This document shows, piece after piece, positions 10,240 through 22,198 of a stretch of 64,000 nucleotides of DNA. The stretch is from Tetragnatha versicolor (Eukaryota > Arthropoda > Arachnida > Araneae > Tetragnathidae). How positions within the stretch are numbered: the stretch's first letter is position 1; every line of letters begins with the position of its first letter. The notes under the pieces were generated by a model. That model saw only the letters and a list, made by a program, of their open reading frames with translations. It did no database searches and had not been told where the DNA came from. The translations under genes were made by a program, and so were the position numbers. The stretch covers positions 56,754,508 through 56,818,507 of the forward strand of contig JANDEH010000007.1 of NCBI GenBank assembly GCA_024610705.1. Direction: 5' to 3'.

Positions 10240-11845
10240 TTTTGCTTATTAGGCTTTTCATCGTCTTCATTTTTTGAAATCTCTAAATAATGGTACTAAT
10301 TGGTTAATTGTAAAGAGCATCCTTAACAACACTTCCATTTCGAACGTATGTTCGTGGAGAACTGCGAATATGTAAGCAGCACCAGCTGTTCTATAAAAAC
10401 AAAAGAAATCCAATTAAAATACTCGGCGAATATTCGGCACTCGCATTCGCGCGCATGTGTGGAGCCGGAGTTAGTAAAGGAGCTGATAATTATTTGTTTT
10501 AAAGGTACTAAATTAGTAGTAAATTGATCAAGCATCACTAAAATTGCGAAGTGGAAAAAAACAAGCTTCTAAAAAACAATTTTTAATGTTGTTTTTTCAA
10601 CTGTTTATTTATACTTTGACCATGTAAGAAGCCCTACAGGAAAGATTACTCGTTGTATTGAAGAATCTGGGTTTTAAGATCAGTAGTAAGAATTTTCGCA
10701 ACTGCTAATTGGATGAATCTCTTGATCTCTTAAAGCTCTCTTTCTCTGGTAACGATTAATATGAATCCTCCTGTTTCCGGTCAATGACAAGGATAAGAAA
10801 TGTCCTCAGCCAAGAAGGGTTTTTGAGAGTATGGCTTCTGGTAAACCCTAAAACATTTAAGGTTTCTCCTAAGAAGGAAAAAGAATACTTTGTACCTCGG
10901 TAGTGAGAAAATATCTTTGATAAGAAAAAATAAATGTTAAATGACTTACTTTCAGTCTGCAATCTTAGGGAATTTTGAAGCTAAGCTTTTGAAGAGGAGA
11001 AATCAGGGTTATAAAATCAATATTCAATATTCATTCGTGTTCTAGATACTGCAAGATTTTATTTAAAAGTCTGGCAAGTTCCAAAAATAAAGAAACGACA
11101 GCTATTAGAGGTATCTATTTTGAGGGGCATACAGGTCTACGAAATTTTCTTCAGCTGAAATTGGTAATTTCCGGTTATTACAACTGCTTCCTGGTGCACC
11201 CATAACCTGATATCTATATATAGAACAAAGGAAGATGCTGAATATCTATTGATTTATCATTTGTCTAAAGAGTGATTCTAGGGTATTTATTGAGAACCAC
11301 AAATTTACAATATTGTCGTTTATAGAGAAAAACACATTTCTTTGTAGTAATTCGACTTCTCAAAAAATGAAGCGGAATTTAGTGTAAACCTGATTGTAGA
11401 TGTCTTACTTTATTTATAACTTCAAGATCAAACACAATTCTAATAAGTATACTCTTAACTATTTTATTCAAAATTTCCTTCAATTTTAAGGAACCAGAAT
11501 ATTGCGTATCGTAGAAAGCCTTACTAATTGTTTGACGGCTCGCTTTTGAAATGCCATAAATAGAAACGTGTATGGTGTATGTTCTATTTAAAACACCCTT
11601 TTCAACTGTAATTAGCTACTACAATGGTGTTTTTAAAATAATTTAAACGCGCATATAGCTATATCAGTCTTTTCATAATTCTATTTTTTTCTTCATTCTC
11701 TATCCTTATATTTTTATATAATATATATTTACATCCCTTTCATAGTAACATTCTATCAGGAGGAGGAGCGGAAACAGGCTTAAACTTTTTAAATCCATAA
11801 ATTAATGTATTATGTTTGTTAACAGAAAAACAACTTTTCAAGTAA
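10240..11845. other. AT-rich stretch without recognised features
   Basis: Short open frames here (such as 10,323-10,538 and 10,756-10,962 on the minus strand) have no recognisable motif, no codon bias and no repeat support. I see no transposon ends, RNA gene or promoter that I would defend. Confidence 0.5.
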
Positions 11846-12034
11846 GGCTAGGCGCGCACTGGAGACTTTTGTCACGACGACAGAGACAAAATTATCACCC
11901 TGGCTATTGCAAGAAGCTAGAGCGCGCGCATAGGCGACAAGACTTTTGGTCGATTGCCAAGAATATCACCATAGAAATGCATTGCTCTTGAGTGAATAGT
12001 CGCCGCGACAGAAGTATCTAGTGCGCGCTTAACC
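11846..12034. mobile_element. 189-bp PIF/Harbinger-type MITE
   Basis: The ends GGCTAGGCGCGCACTGGAG and (reverse complement of the right end) GGTTAAGCGCGCACTAGA form imperfect inverted repeats of about 37 bp. TAA flanks both sides (11,843-11,845 and 12,035-12,037). The GC-rich termini stand out from the AT-rich surroundings. The element is too short to code. Confidence 0.65.
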
Positions 12035-12610
12035 TAATTGAGTTTTTTTTAAGTTATTTTTTAACTTCTCTTTCTTGAAAATCAATGCCACAACACATTA
12101 CGCAAATTTACCTCAATTACATTTGTTACATTTTATCACAAAACAATCCACCCACCACTACAACTAGAAACAAGCATAAAAAGACGAGAGAAGTGCGTCG
12201 CAGCGAACATATTAAACTTCGAGAAGAAGCTTTTCAAGGTCAAGTTATTTAAACGATTTCAGAGCTGATGTATCCTTGATTGATAATTAAATTTTTATGA
12301 AGATTCATGATGTCTATTGTCTCGAATCCATCATAGAGGAAATTAAATTTACCTCGAAATAACACAAGTAGTAAAAGCTTTGTTTCCTGTATGCAGAATT
12401 CGACCTTAAAAACATCTTATAGTAACAAAATCATAAATACCTTTGGTTTAACCAGCAGTAAAAAAGTATACGGAAGTTTTTAGTTACATTCGGAATGGGA
12501 TTTTAGATAATTTTTTTCAGTGATAGATTTTTTTACCAGATTTACTAAATTGACAAAAGTAAGACATTCTTTCTTCGATGCGTATATTAGAACTTGAGAT
12601 TATCTTCATA

Positions 12611-13544
12611 CAGGGTGTATCTGAAATGGTGCAACAAACTTTCAGGGATGAAAGTACTCATCAAGACGAACAAGAATCGGTATAGAAAGGGGGGTCCCAG
12701 ACCAAATCCCAGGGAGTTAAAAATGGAGCGACACTCCAAAAAAATCATTGAAAAATTCAATTTGTAGAAGAACTACTATTGGTAAAAACTTAATTACGGT
12801 CTCAAAAATTGTGGTTTAGTATGATCTTTAAAATTACCTCAAAAGTCTTTGCTTTAAAATTTGTTTTATTATGAAAAAAGTTAAAAAACACAACAAATGT
12901 GAAAACTCTGCCAAAACCTTATTTTGTATTTCGAAATCCTTTCTTTTGATTTGATAATCTGAAAGATCATAGTTGAAAACCCTTAAGTCCAAAGTTTCAC
13001 GTAAATACAATCAATATTAAACGCTTGAGATTCTGTTAAAGTTTGTTTTTTGAGTGCGCTAACAGCTGTTTTGGAAACAGCTCTAGAAAACAGCTTGCGC
13101 ACCCAAAAAACAAACTTTAACAGAATCTCAAGCGTTTAATATTGATTGTATTAACGTGAAACTTTGGACTAAAGGGTTTTCAACTATGATCTTTCAGATT
13201 ACCAAATCAAAAGAAAGGATTTCGAAATACAAAATAAGGTTTTGGCAGAGTTTTCACATTTTTTTTTGTTTTTTAACTTTTTTCATAATAAATTAAATTT
13301 TAAAGTGAAGACTTTTGAGTTAATTTTAAAGATCATATTAAACTACAATTTTTGAGACCATAATTAAATTTTTACCAATAGTAGTTCTTCTACAAATTGA
13401 ATTTTTCAATGATTCTTTGGGGTGTCGCTCCATTTTTAACTCCCTGAGATTTGGTCTGGGACCCCCTTTCTATACCGATTCTTGTTCTTCTTGATGAGTA
13501 CTATCATCCCTGAAAGTTTGTTGCACCATTTCAGATACACCCTG
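12611..13544. mobile_element. 934-bp TA-flanked foldback (mariner/Tc1-type MITE)
   Basis: The whole element is one near-perfect palindrome. The ends are CAGGGTGTATCTGAAATGG and CCATTTCAGATACACCCTG, with TA on both sides (12,609-12,610 and 13,545-13,546). Each arm is about 455 bp with a loop of only a few tens of bp around 13,070-13,095. The arms differ by scattered substitutions and one short A-run indel. Target TA and CAGGGTG ends point to Tc1/mariner mobilisation. It has no coding capacity. Confidence 0.85.
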
Positions 13545-13942
13545 TATATAGATTTAACGTTTATTTAATTCCTTCCAGGGGCCTAAGTTATTTATCTAGT
13601 GGTTTCTGTCTCAATTTGAAGCATTCGTAGGAAGTAATTTTCTTCGTTTAATTATTTAAGTTTCAGGGATATGACTTGTTAAGTATTCCTTTTTAACTAT
13701 AAATCATTCTCTGTTTTTCCATACTGGATGATATATCCGGCTTTGCTTGGAGAAAAAGTGTGTTAAAATATATATAAATGAGTTTTATCTTCCAATCTCT
13801 ATCACCCCAAAAAATAATTTCGAAAAATATCTTCTTCTCATATACATCGTAAGAGGTCTTCACCATACCAAGTTTTGAATCTTTACCCTGGATGAGCGGT
13901 AAAGCTCTTTAATTAATGATCACCAGATCACCTAACCAACTA

Positions 13943-14142
13943 CTGTTCGACCAACGATAGTAAAAGGGTCACGTGATTTTTACAGACTTTGCACGGCCGA
14001 TAGTTGGGGTATTGTTTCTATATACGAACGTCTCTTCCTCTTTCGATCAACTGCCCCTCAACTTGAACCTGTCTCCCCTCCGAAATACTAGTTCCAGCAT
14101 TGTCAAAATCACGTGACCCTTTTACTATCGTTGGTTTAACAG
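13943..14142. mobile_element. 200-bp TA-flanked MITE
   Basis: Inverted repeats of about 40 bp start CTGTTCGACCAACGATAG (left) and CTGTTAAACCAACGATAG (right, reverse complement), and continue through AGTAAAAGGGTCACGTGATT on both arms. TA flanks both ends. Its arms contain the palindrome CACGTG, an E-box. Confidence 0.75.
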
Positions 14143-14144
14143 TA

Positions 14145-14579
14145 TATATTGGATCGATGTCTGTAGATGTAGAAGCTTCTAATCGGTAGGGATGCTCATA
14201 TAATTGTTGGGTGGCCCTTACTGTTAAATCTAATTAATTCCTATAAGTAGGGATCCCAACTTAACATTGCGTTGTAAATTATCAAAAATTAACCCAGTGA
14301 CATGAGAGCAGAATGATCCTGTGAGACATAAAATACACTTGGTGAAACTTAACATTTTTATTATTGATTAAGGTTCTAGAGTAATACATTTAAAATTTGA
14401 TAAAACATATACACAAATAATTGAGAGAGAGAGAAGATGCTAGACCAATGACTACCACTTACCCCGTTCGTTGATATAACTAGACGGATCATCTTTGGCT
14501 AGGAATTACCAGGACCATCATCTCGGACTCTTTTTGCAACATTCGAACCAGTGAACTCCCGTGTGTCTGTCTCTGTATC
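14145..14579. other. unassigned sequence, possibly older repeat
   Basis: Moderate-GC sequence ending in 'GTGTGTCTGTCTCTGTATC', into which the next hAT-type element is inserted. Together with 17,425-17,900 on the far side it may be a single older unit split by that insertion. I cannot identify it. Confidence 0.35.
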
Positions 14580-17416
14580 CAGTAGCGGATTTCTAAATAG
14601 GCTAGCTAGGCTATAGCCTACGGCGGCAAATTTTAGTAGGCGGCAAATTTTCGACAGCAGAATTTTTTTCTTAAAAAAAAGAGAAGAGAAAGGAAACACT
14701 AAACATAACCTCTGGAAAGATGGAGAACGTCCTTTCAGAAAATCAATTCTGTGGTTTACAAGAAACTGTTCTCTTTGTTACCCAAAGGGTCTCAAAATGA
14801 GCCAAAACTACTTTAATGGGCAATTTCCAAAAAAATGTCGGGGGAGAACCTCCAAACTCAAATTTTTATCTGTTACAGTGTTTTTCCCTTGAAAAGTACG
14901 CCGCCTACAGGAAACTTTTCCCGTTTGGTGCTCTGTCTATAAAGTTTGAAAAGTAGATTAACACAAGTTCGGGGGAATTTCCAAAAATATTTTCTGGAAT
15001 TTCCCTTGAAACTTAAGGGTTTTACAAGGAGTGATCCTTTTTGATGTAACCTAAAGTGTCTCAACATGAGTTAAAATGCCACTTTCAGGGGCAAAATTTA
15101 AAAAATTTTCTGGAATAGGAACCTCTAAACCCCTTAGAAATTTTCCAATTCATAATACTATAAACTTTTTTCCTTGAAAATTCTGCCGCTCACAATGAGT
15201 GGTGCTCTATGGCTGGAATCTAAAAGGTTTCAAAATAAGCTAAAACACTATTTTGAGGGGCAAATTTTCAAAATTTTTTGGGGGAGAACCCCCAGACCCC
15301 CTTTTACTTCGAGTTGACATATTTACACAATTTTGAAATTTAGTGCACCAAAATTAAAACCTTACGAAGTGAACTCTCCTACAACTTAGTATTCCTAAGA
15401 TTAGACCTCAGAAAAGATGTTGAGTAACCCCCATAAACAAAAGTCTAGCTACGGCACTGGCAACCCCCTCCCCTTTCAGTTGCTAACATTAATATTTGAA
15501 CAGCCCATCCATAATCATAATAGCAATTAAGTTATTCGTGAAACTCAGCCCCCCCCAGACAAAAATCCTGGATTCCCCACTGCCTCCCCCAAACCAAAAC
15601 TGAAGTTTTATTTTGGGAGAGACGCCATGGGGGTCGCCTGTTTGCGTCTCCAGTTGCGATGAGAAAGAAGCGCGGCACGCTATTTGTTTGGTAAACCAGA
15701 TGTCCAGTCTTCGGTTGCAATGTTGTTTTAAGACACAGTAGGGGTGACGATTGACAGAGAATGGGGTAGGACGTGTGAAAGATTTATGGACCAGACGGAC
15801 TAGGAAGGTTTTGTTCTGCCTGGGGCTTACTTCAAAGGGGGTGCTGTTGTGATAACAAACATTTCAGGTTTCTTGACCAAAGAATTCCATGAAAATCTTG
15901 AGTGCCCAGGGATGGAAAGAACGTTCAATTAGTTCCATTGCCACCTGCTCAAAGGGGTCATAAATAAATCGAAGATAAAGAATTCCCAACGCTTCTTTAG
16001 CTCTTCATCAGCTATCGGTTCATTTTACGAAAAAACAATCCTGTGTATTCGGGTGTTGGTTTTCATCCCCTTTCATTGAATGTGTTCACGAGACCGCTTC
16101 CATATAAGCTCTGTTTTGCTTCTATATTGGTAGTAGCCCTGAACAGAGAGAGACCTTCTAAATTTGTGTAATGTAAGTTCAAAAATACAAATTGAAACAT
16201 CGTTTTCTGGTAAGTTCCTATTTTTTTTCGTATTTTACTGTATTAATCAATAAATTTCATAAAACAATTGGATATTCGTACTTGCCAACTTTTAAGGTTT
16301 GTCCGTAAAATGTTAGGATTTTCGTTTAGTTTACGGTCTTACTGATGGATCGAAAATTTCTGCGGTTATTGGGTTTATTTTCACTTCAAAATCAGATTCC
16401 TCTGCTAATCCCTGTCCATTTGATTTTCACAATTTTGGTCTTTTTATTAAATTAATTTTAGACTTTTTTGTAAGTCTTGGATTCGCTCGCAAGTCTCCTG
16501 AGTCTTCATGGGCATTCTCCGGGTAAGTTTGCTTATCTTACAACTTAACCGAGATAAGACCCTGAAAGATGCTTCGATGCATGAAACTTGTTTTCAATCA
16601 ATGTTTCATATTATTTCTCTTAGTAATAGTTAATACGAGTGATAATTTATAAAACATTTACTAGAAAATAGATGAAGGAAATATTTGTTTATTTCTTAGA
16701 AACTATTGCAGATTTTTAATTATATTTTATGCAATTTTACATACTGTTTTATAATTTCAATTGCTTTCTTGAGTTAAAACACTAATTTCGAGGATCAAAT
16801 TTTTAAAAAAAGGAAAAAAAAATTCTGGTTGAGAACCCCCAATCCCCAAAATTTAGCCTTGGTTTTAGGTAGTGTTTTTCTCATTAAAAATTCTGATGCC
16901 TAAATGAAGAGGTCTCCTTTAGGTGTTTCCCCAAAGTGTGTCGAAATAAAGAAGACTTCTAGTTCCCCTCCAAAATTTTATGTCTATTTATGACTATTTT
17001 CCTTTAAAATTCAGTGATTTTTAAGGTCTCAAAATGAACTAAAACACTTTTTTCCGAGACATTTTTCAAAATTTTTCTGAGGGAGACCCCCAGATTTACT
17101 TAAGCTCACATTAAAAAATTTCGACAATTTGTGCAACACATTCAAGAGCTTCTTTCAAGTGATTAAAAGTTTAACGCATAAATAATGGTACTCGTTAGGG
17201 GTACATTAACGTTAAAAACGTCGAGTCAATCCCCCCCCGAAACAAAAGTCTGGTTATAGCCCTAAAATTTCCTCACATAAAAGGGGTGGTTTAAAAAATA
17301 AAGGGGTCGCCAATGAGCCATCTTCACCCCGGGCGCCGTTTTACCACGGCACGGCTCTGTGTAGGCGGCAAATTTTGGTTCAGCCTATAGGCGGCGCATT
17401 TGGAAATCCGCCACTG
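14580..17416. mobile_element. hAT-type element packed with internal ~200-bp repeats
   Basis: The ends are CAGTAGCGGATTTCTAAAT and TTTGGAAATCCGCCACTG, with a perfect 8-bp TSD TCTGTATC at 14,572-14,579 and 17,417-17,424. Just inside both ends lies a 'GGCGGCAAATTTT' motif. The interior holds several diverged head-to-tail units of about 190-200 bp (14,740-15,350 and again 16,760-17,110). Each unit has 'TCTCAAAATGAGC.AAAAC', then 'GGGCAAATTTTCAAAATTTT' and a '(G)GGGAGAACCCCCAGACCCC' block. No transposase is visible. It shares these units with 1-520, 2,102-2,440 and 10,035-10,160. Confidence 0.82.
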
Positions 17417-17424
17417 TCTGTATC

Positions 17425-18940
17425 TGTCTGTGTGTCAAAAACTCCTGCAGTCATATTTATCCCTTCTCCTCTATTCTCCTTCAACCTCCAATCGCTGCAT
17501 TTTCTACGCCCACCTAGATACCATCAACTACATAATTGGGCTTCGGGGACCATCCCTCTGTCCCCCCTTGAGATATCAGAGTTTACCAATGGTCAGAGTA
17601 TAATTTTATGCGTAGTTGAAAACTCCCCCTATTGGTTTTACCTTTCCCTTTGATCCCTCACTTAGGGTCCTCCTAACCATAAATCCCGACTCCAAGCTAT
17701 TCTTCTAACTGTCAACCCAGTCAAAGGACTTTGTTTGATTTATTTATTGTAACTCAACTTCCCAAGAATTCTCTTGACCTTTTACCTTTTACATTTGGTT
17801 AGAAGAGTCCTTCGCACAGGCAATTAACAAATGGTGAGGGTGCGACCATAGTAGCAACTCAACATAATCAACTCAATCAACAATCACAAAATTTTAAAGA
17901 ATAAATCGCAATCTTAGAATAATTCATTAAACTGGGGAGCAACACAAATTATTTGTTAAAGGAAAGCTTCAGTGAAGTAATTCCTTATGTCGAAGGAATT
18001 GTACCTATTATATTCCAAAAAACTAAGGTAACTCATTCTTTATTTTTTAATCGCTTAAATTTATAGAGAATCGATAAGCGTTAATATAAGGAAGTTCAAA
18101 CCAAAATCGTTATAATAACTAGGGCAAGGTGATGTAAACGTTGATTTGATGCCACCAGAATAAATTAAATACCTTTTAACCAATTTATTTGAATCGTATT
18201 AATTACAAATTTATTATTCGATGTTATATTTTTACTTCTCCTTCGAAACTATGTCGGACAATGTCCTTAGCTCGTGGTTGATTGATGGTGTAAGTGAACT
18301 TTAAATTAATACCACACTTACAAACTCTTTATTGAAGCTTCATTTACATGAATTTCGGTATTAAAAATCAAGGAAGAGAGTTATTCTCAACCGTGAAGCC
18401 AGTTAACTGTATGGATGTTGCTATTATGGGCTGCCAGGAAGAAGTTATCATTGCATGATTGGCGTTGTTAAGTGTTGTGGCAGTAAGTCATACTTCAGAT
18501 TAGAGGATGCGATAGCTGTTGAATAAGGTATTGATTTGTAATTAAGCATTCGTGAAACTATGGGGAAAGCTTTGTTCAAAAAGTTGTTCATTATGTTTAT
18601 GGAAATTAGAATTCTAATTATTGTGGGTACTCATTAAAGCTTTTAATCTTAATGATGCTTTGAAACGTTTTGAAGATCTTTCTAATTTTTAATGATCCAA
18701 TATAATCCTACTTATCCTGTGATAATATTCCGTGACTCAACTACTTCATTTCTGATTTCGAGATTTTGTCGGGTTTTTTTACAAAAAAGTAATTAATTCT
18801 TTCAGTTAATCAAGTTATTATTTTATTTTGTAATTTTTTCATTGATACTTTTTCATTGTCCGAATGTACAAATTATTATAAGAATCTAAAGTTGTTTCTA
18901 CTGATACTGATTAAGTATGAGAGAGAAATTTTTTTAATAC
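17425..18940. other. unassigned AT-rich sequence
   Basis: The first 480 bp have higher C+T content and two overlapping open frames (17,375-17,653 and 17,400-17,603). These start inside the hAT end and therefore are not genes. The remainder is AT-rich and shows nothing recognisable. Confidence 0.45.
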
Positions 18941-19231
18941 TACACTGCTCAATACAATTATAAAGGATATTGGTGGTTTTGATGTACAGGGTGGTTATAA
19001 AATAACATATCTACTTTAAAATTATCTACAGACGAAACTACTGTTCGAAAAAATCTGAAATTTTAAAAGGGTTATATTGAAGGAATGGGAATTCTTTTTA
19101 AACAAAAAAATTAGAAAATTAATTAATTTAATTAAGTTTTTACCTTGTATTTCGGACCGTCGACAGAAGTCTATAAGGTAAATGTTTATTAAAATTAACA
19201 TATCAGACACTTAAGGAAAAAATAAATTATA

Positions 19232-19297
19232 ACTATCCCCTTTGCTCAACAAAACTGCGTGATTTTTACAACGTTTTTATTAGGTCGCTTTCAATCT

Positions 19298-19346
<49 letters not shown>

Positions 19347-19990
19347 GTTCGGGAGGAATTTAGTAATCAATTTTAAGCATACTTCCCCATGAGCTAGAGA
19401 CTTGAAATTTTGAACATAGTTCAGATCTGGATGACAATACGATATTATCTCGTTAGTTCGGTTCAATTTGCTGTCCCTGAACCCCCAGGGGGACTTAAAG
19501 TTTAGAAGTTCAACTATAGGACCTTATTATTAAAAAATCATTGTTGTGCAGTTTGCCTCTCGTTATCAAGATGGCTTTAGAAGTGTTGTATAAAATATTA
19601 GTAAAATGAAAATTTGTAAGAATAAAAGTAATACACATAACATGCAAGTACATGAAGTACTTCATGCAAGTTTTGTATTTGTAATACATCTAAGGGACTG
19701 ACTTTATTAATTAGTTACTGACAAGTTTGTCACCAATATATTTTTTAAAACACTTTTTTATATTACTAGTGTTTCAAAAATTTCCAACGTCATCTGGAAT
19801 AATAGCTAGAGGCAAAAACTGTGCAATGATTTTAACAAAACAGAGTAAAGCCATGTGTTAAGTTAAAGTTCAGAAAAAAAAACACTTTTTAGTTTTATTA
19901 AAAAGAGAAAGGAATCAAATTCTTGGAAGGCGTTCAGGGGTTCAGGTCGTGAATTCTAAACTTTACACAACAAAACTAAAAACCAGAAAA
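19232..19990. mobile_element. ~760-bp insertion in one arm of the foldback
   Basis: The right arm goes directly from the partner of 'TTAAGG..AAAATAA' to 'AATAATTAATGAAAAAAGG', but the left arm carries extra sequence between these points. The insert contains a (GTCT/GTCC)n tract at 19,298-19,347 and 'CATGCAAG' repeats around 19,640-19,670. Its class is not recognised and its exact boundaries are uncertain by about 10-15 bp. Confidence 0.55.
19298..19347 (+). repeat. (GTCT)n/(GTCC)n microsatellite
   Basis: About ten tetranucleotide units with a CCGT to CTGT to CTAT transition run from 5' to 3'. It is part of the insertion in the foldback arm. Confidence 0.85.
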
Positions 19991-20939
19991 TAATTAATGA
20001 AAAAAGGCCTTTTTAAATAACAACGTTTTTAAAATGCACTAAAAAGTATAAAATAATTTTTTGTAACTCCTTGTAAAACGAAAAACGTGGGGATCATGCA
20101 TTAGGTATTTAATCCAACTTAATTTCATCATTAATTTAAATAATTTTTAACTGTGGATATAATGGTAAATAGAGTGACAAGAGTAGTAGCTGTAAATATT
20201 ATTGCATGATCCCCACGTTTTTCGTTTTACAAGGAGTTACAAAAAATTATTTTATACTTTTTAGTGCATTTTAAAAACGTTGTTATTTAAAAAGGTCTTT
20301 TTTCATTAATTATTTTTTAGGAATAAATTATTTTTCCCCTTAAGTGTCTGATTTGATAGTTTGAATAAACATTAAAACATTTACCTTTTAGACTTCTGGT
20401 TACGGTCCGAAAGCTAAGGCAAAAATTTAGAAAATTAAATTAATTAATTTACTATTTTTTTTTATTTGAAAAAATTCCCATCCCTTCAGAATGCCTAAAA
20501 TTTCAGATTTTTTCCCCAGGTAGTTTCTTCTGTAGAGAATTTTAAAGTAGGTATGTTATTTTATAACCACCCTGTATATTGGCAAGCACATGAGAACTTT
20601 GCAGGGCCTCAAGCATTTTTCATAAACTCAAGGTAATTTTAAAGCTAAAACCATGAAGTTATCAAAAGAAAAAATTTTATTTTTACTTTTTTTCATCGAA
20701 ATTGGGAAAAGCACATTTTCTTGGGTTACGAAAAAAAAGTGAAAAATCCATCAATACTTAATTGAAAGTCCATTTTGATTTGGGTATGGTTTCTCCGGAT
20801 TTATAACAATGTTGAGGACCTGTTTGCCACCAGTTTTGTTTGGTTATTAATGAGAGGCTGAGGTATTTACTCCAACTCCCCTTTTAAAGCATTCTTCAGC
20901 ACTTAAACAATTTTGGGATGCAATGGAAGTGCAGCAATT

Positions 20940-21260
20940 AATTTTTTTGCATGTACCAGACTTGTTCAATTGGATTCATGTCGGCAGAACGTGCTGGTTG
21001 ATTCCATTCTTGCGATTTCTTTATCTTGAAGGAAATCCTTCACTAAGGTAGCACAATGTTTTCTGCAATTACCATCCTTTAAAGCTAAATTATGACCGAT
21101 TTCTCCTGCGTGAGGGAAAACCAGATGCGTAAGAATATTGACCTTATTACCCTGAACTATTAGAAATGGTTCCTTATGATGTGGGGGGTCTTTTTTTTCC
21201 ATAGATAGAGATGATGTTCGCGATACCATCACTCCGCATCTATAAATCTGACTCCCTCAC
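20940..21260 (-). pseudogene. Tc1-type transposase C-terminal remnant (left arm)
   Basis: The minus-strand frame reads KVNILTHLVFPHAGEIGHNL, then DGNCRKHCATLVKDFLQDKE and IARME. This matches the Tc1-group DDE_3 core segment around the second catalytic Asp (usually 'LQxDNAPxHxAxxVxxFL...I.xMxWPAxSPDLNPIE'). Beyond ATGAATCCAATTGAACAAG (giving MNPIEQ), the third-acidic-residue motif NPIEQVW is still readable in a neighbouring frame, so at least one frameshift is present. The N-terminal paired-type DNA-binding half is absent. The protein would have cut and joined transposon ends. This copy is dead. Confidence 0.7.
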
Positions 21261-21299
21261 AAAAATTGGGTTATTTTGTGTTCCTTGTACTCTCCAGAC

Positions 21300-21735
21300 A
21301 AAAATCGGATGTTATTAGGAGGAACTGGGAGTCAGATTTGAAGATATGGAGTGATGGTATCGAGCACCATTTCTATCTATGGAAAAAATACCCCCACAGC
21401 CAAAGGAACAGTTTCTCGTGGTTCAGTGTAATAAGGTCAATATCCTTACTCATATCTGGTTGTCCCTCATGCAGTAGAAATTGGTCACAATTTAACTTTA
21501 AGGGATGGTAATTTCAGAAAACCTTGTGCTACCCTATTGAAAGATTTCCTTCAAGATGAAGAAATCGCTAGAATAGCATCGAACAGCACGTTCTCTCGAC
21601 ATGAATCCAATAGAACAAGTCTGAGACATGATTGTAAAATAATTTCTGCTCTTCCAATACCTCCCAAACAGTTCAAAGTGCTGGAAAATGCTCTAAAAGG
21701 GGAGTTGTTAACCCTAGTTCCTCAAAAATAATCTC
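21300..21735 (+). pseudogene. Tc1-type transposase C-terminal remnant (right arm)
   Basis: This is an inverted counterpart of the left-arm remnant. Segments corresponding to KVNILTH, VKDFLQDEEIAR and SNxxEQV-like residues can be followed in plus-strand frames. They are broken by several frameshifts, and the 'W' region has decayed. The open frame at 21,537-21,731 (KDFLQDEEIARIASNSTFSR) is the longest intact piece. Being an inverted copy of the same half-gene, it shows that the element is a head-to-head dimer, not a normal deletion derivative. Confidence 0.65.
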
Positions 21736-21851
21736 ACAAACCTGGTGAAAAACAGATCCACAACGTTTTTTAAGTCAGGAGAAACCATACCTGAAGCGAA
21801 ATGGGTGTTCAATTAAGTATTGATAGATTTTCCCCTTTTTTTCTCTTAACA

Positions 21852-22155
21852 ACACAAAATGTGCATTTTCCAATTTCGATAAAAAATGTAAAAATAATTT
21901 GTACTTTTGATAACTGCATGGATTTAGCTTTAAATTGATCCTGAGTTTATGAAAAATGCTTGAAACCCTGCAAATTTTTCATTTGCTTGCCAATACAAAA
22001 TGTGCACAACACAAAATGTGCATTTTCCAATTTCGATAAAAAAAATGTAAAAAAATTTTTTACTTTTGATAACTGCATGGATTTAGCTTTAAATTGACCC
22101 TGAGTTTATGAAAAATGCTTGAAACCCTGCAAATTTTTCATTTGCTTGCCAATAC
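21852..22155 (+). repeat. tandem duplication, unit about 157 bp
   Basis: Two nearly identical copies start 'ACACAAAATGTGCATTTTCC' at about 21,852 and 22,009 and run to 'CATTTGCTTGCCAATAC'. Only the right arm of the mariner foldback carries the duplication. The left arm (from 20,578) has one copy. Confidence 0.85.
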
Positions 22156-22198
22156 GTATCAAAACCACCAATATCCTTTAATTGTTTTGAGCAGTGTA

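Larger units (their letters stand above)
18987..20574. mobile_element. TA-flanked foldback inserted in the mariner left arm
   Basis: The ends are CAGGGTGGTTATAAAATAAC and GTTATTTTATAACCACCCTG, with TA at 18,985-18,986 and 20,575-20,576. Inverted arms pair from both ends to about 19,230/20,330 and then again across 19,993-20,096/20,208-20,320. The pairing break is caused by an unpaired block of about 760 bp in the left arm only. Target TA and CAGGGTGG ends suggest Tc1/mariner mobilisation. It is younger than the mariner foldback that it interrupts. Confidence 0.8.
18943..22196. mobile_element. mariner/Tc1 foldback built from two inverted 3' halves
   Basis: The ends are CACTGCTCAATACAATTA and TAATTGTTTTGAGCAGTG, flanked by TA (18,941-18,942 and 22,197-22,198). 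The arms are inverted copies of the same Tc1-type 3' half: terminal inverted repeat, 3' UTR, then the C-terminal transposase region, meeting near 21,250. The left arm is interrupted by another foldback (18,987-20,574). The right arm has a tandem duplication of about 157 bp (21,852-22,155). Without the insert the element is about 1.66 kb. It keeps no 5' half, so it could only move with help. Confidence 0.8.

Noticed and set aside
17375..17653. 92- and 67-codon frames
   Set aside because: Both start inside the right end of the 14,580-17,416 element and run into its flank, so they span an insertion junction.
17425..18000. Possible LTR retrotransposon remnant around the 14,580-17,416 insertion
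   Set aside because: The sequence on both sides could belong to one unit, but I found no paired LTRs, primer-binding site or gag/pol motif.
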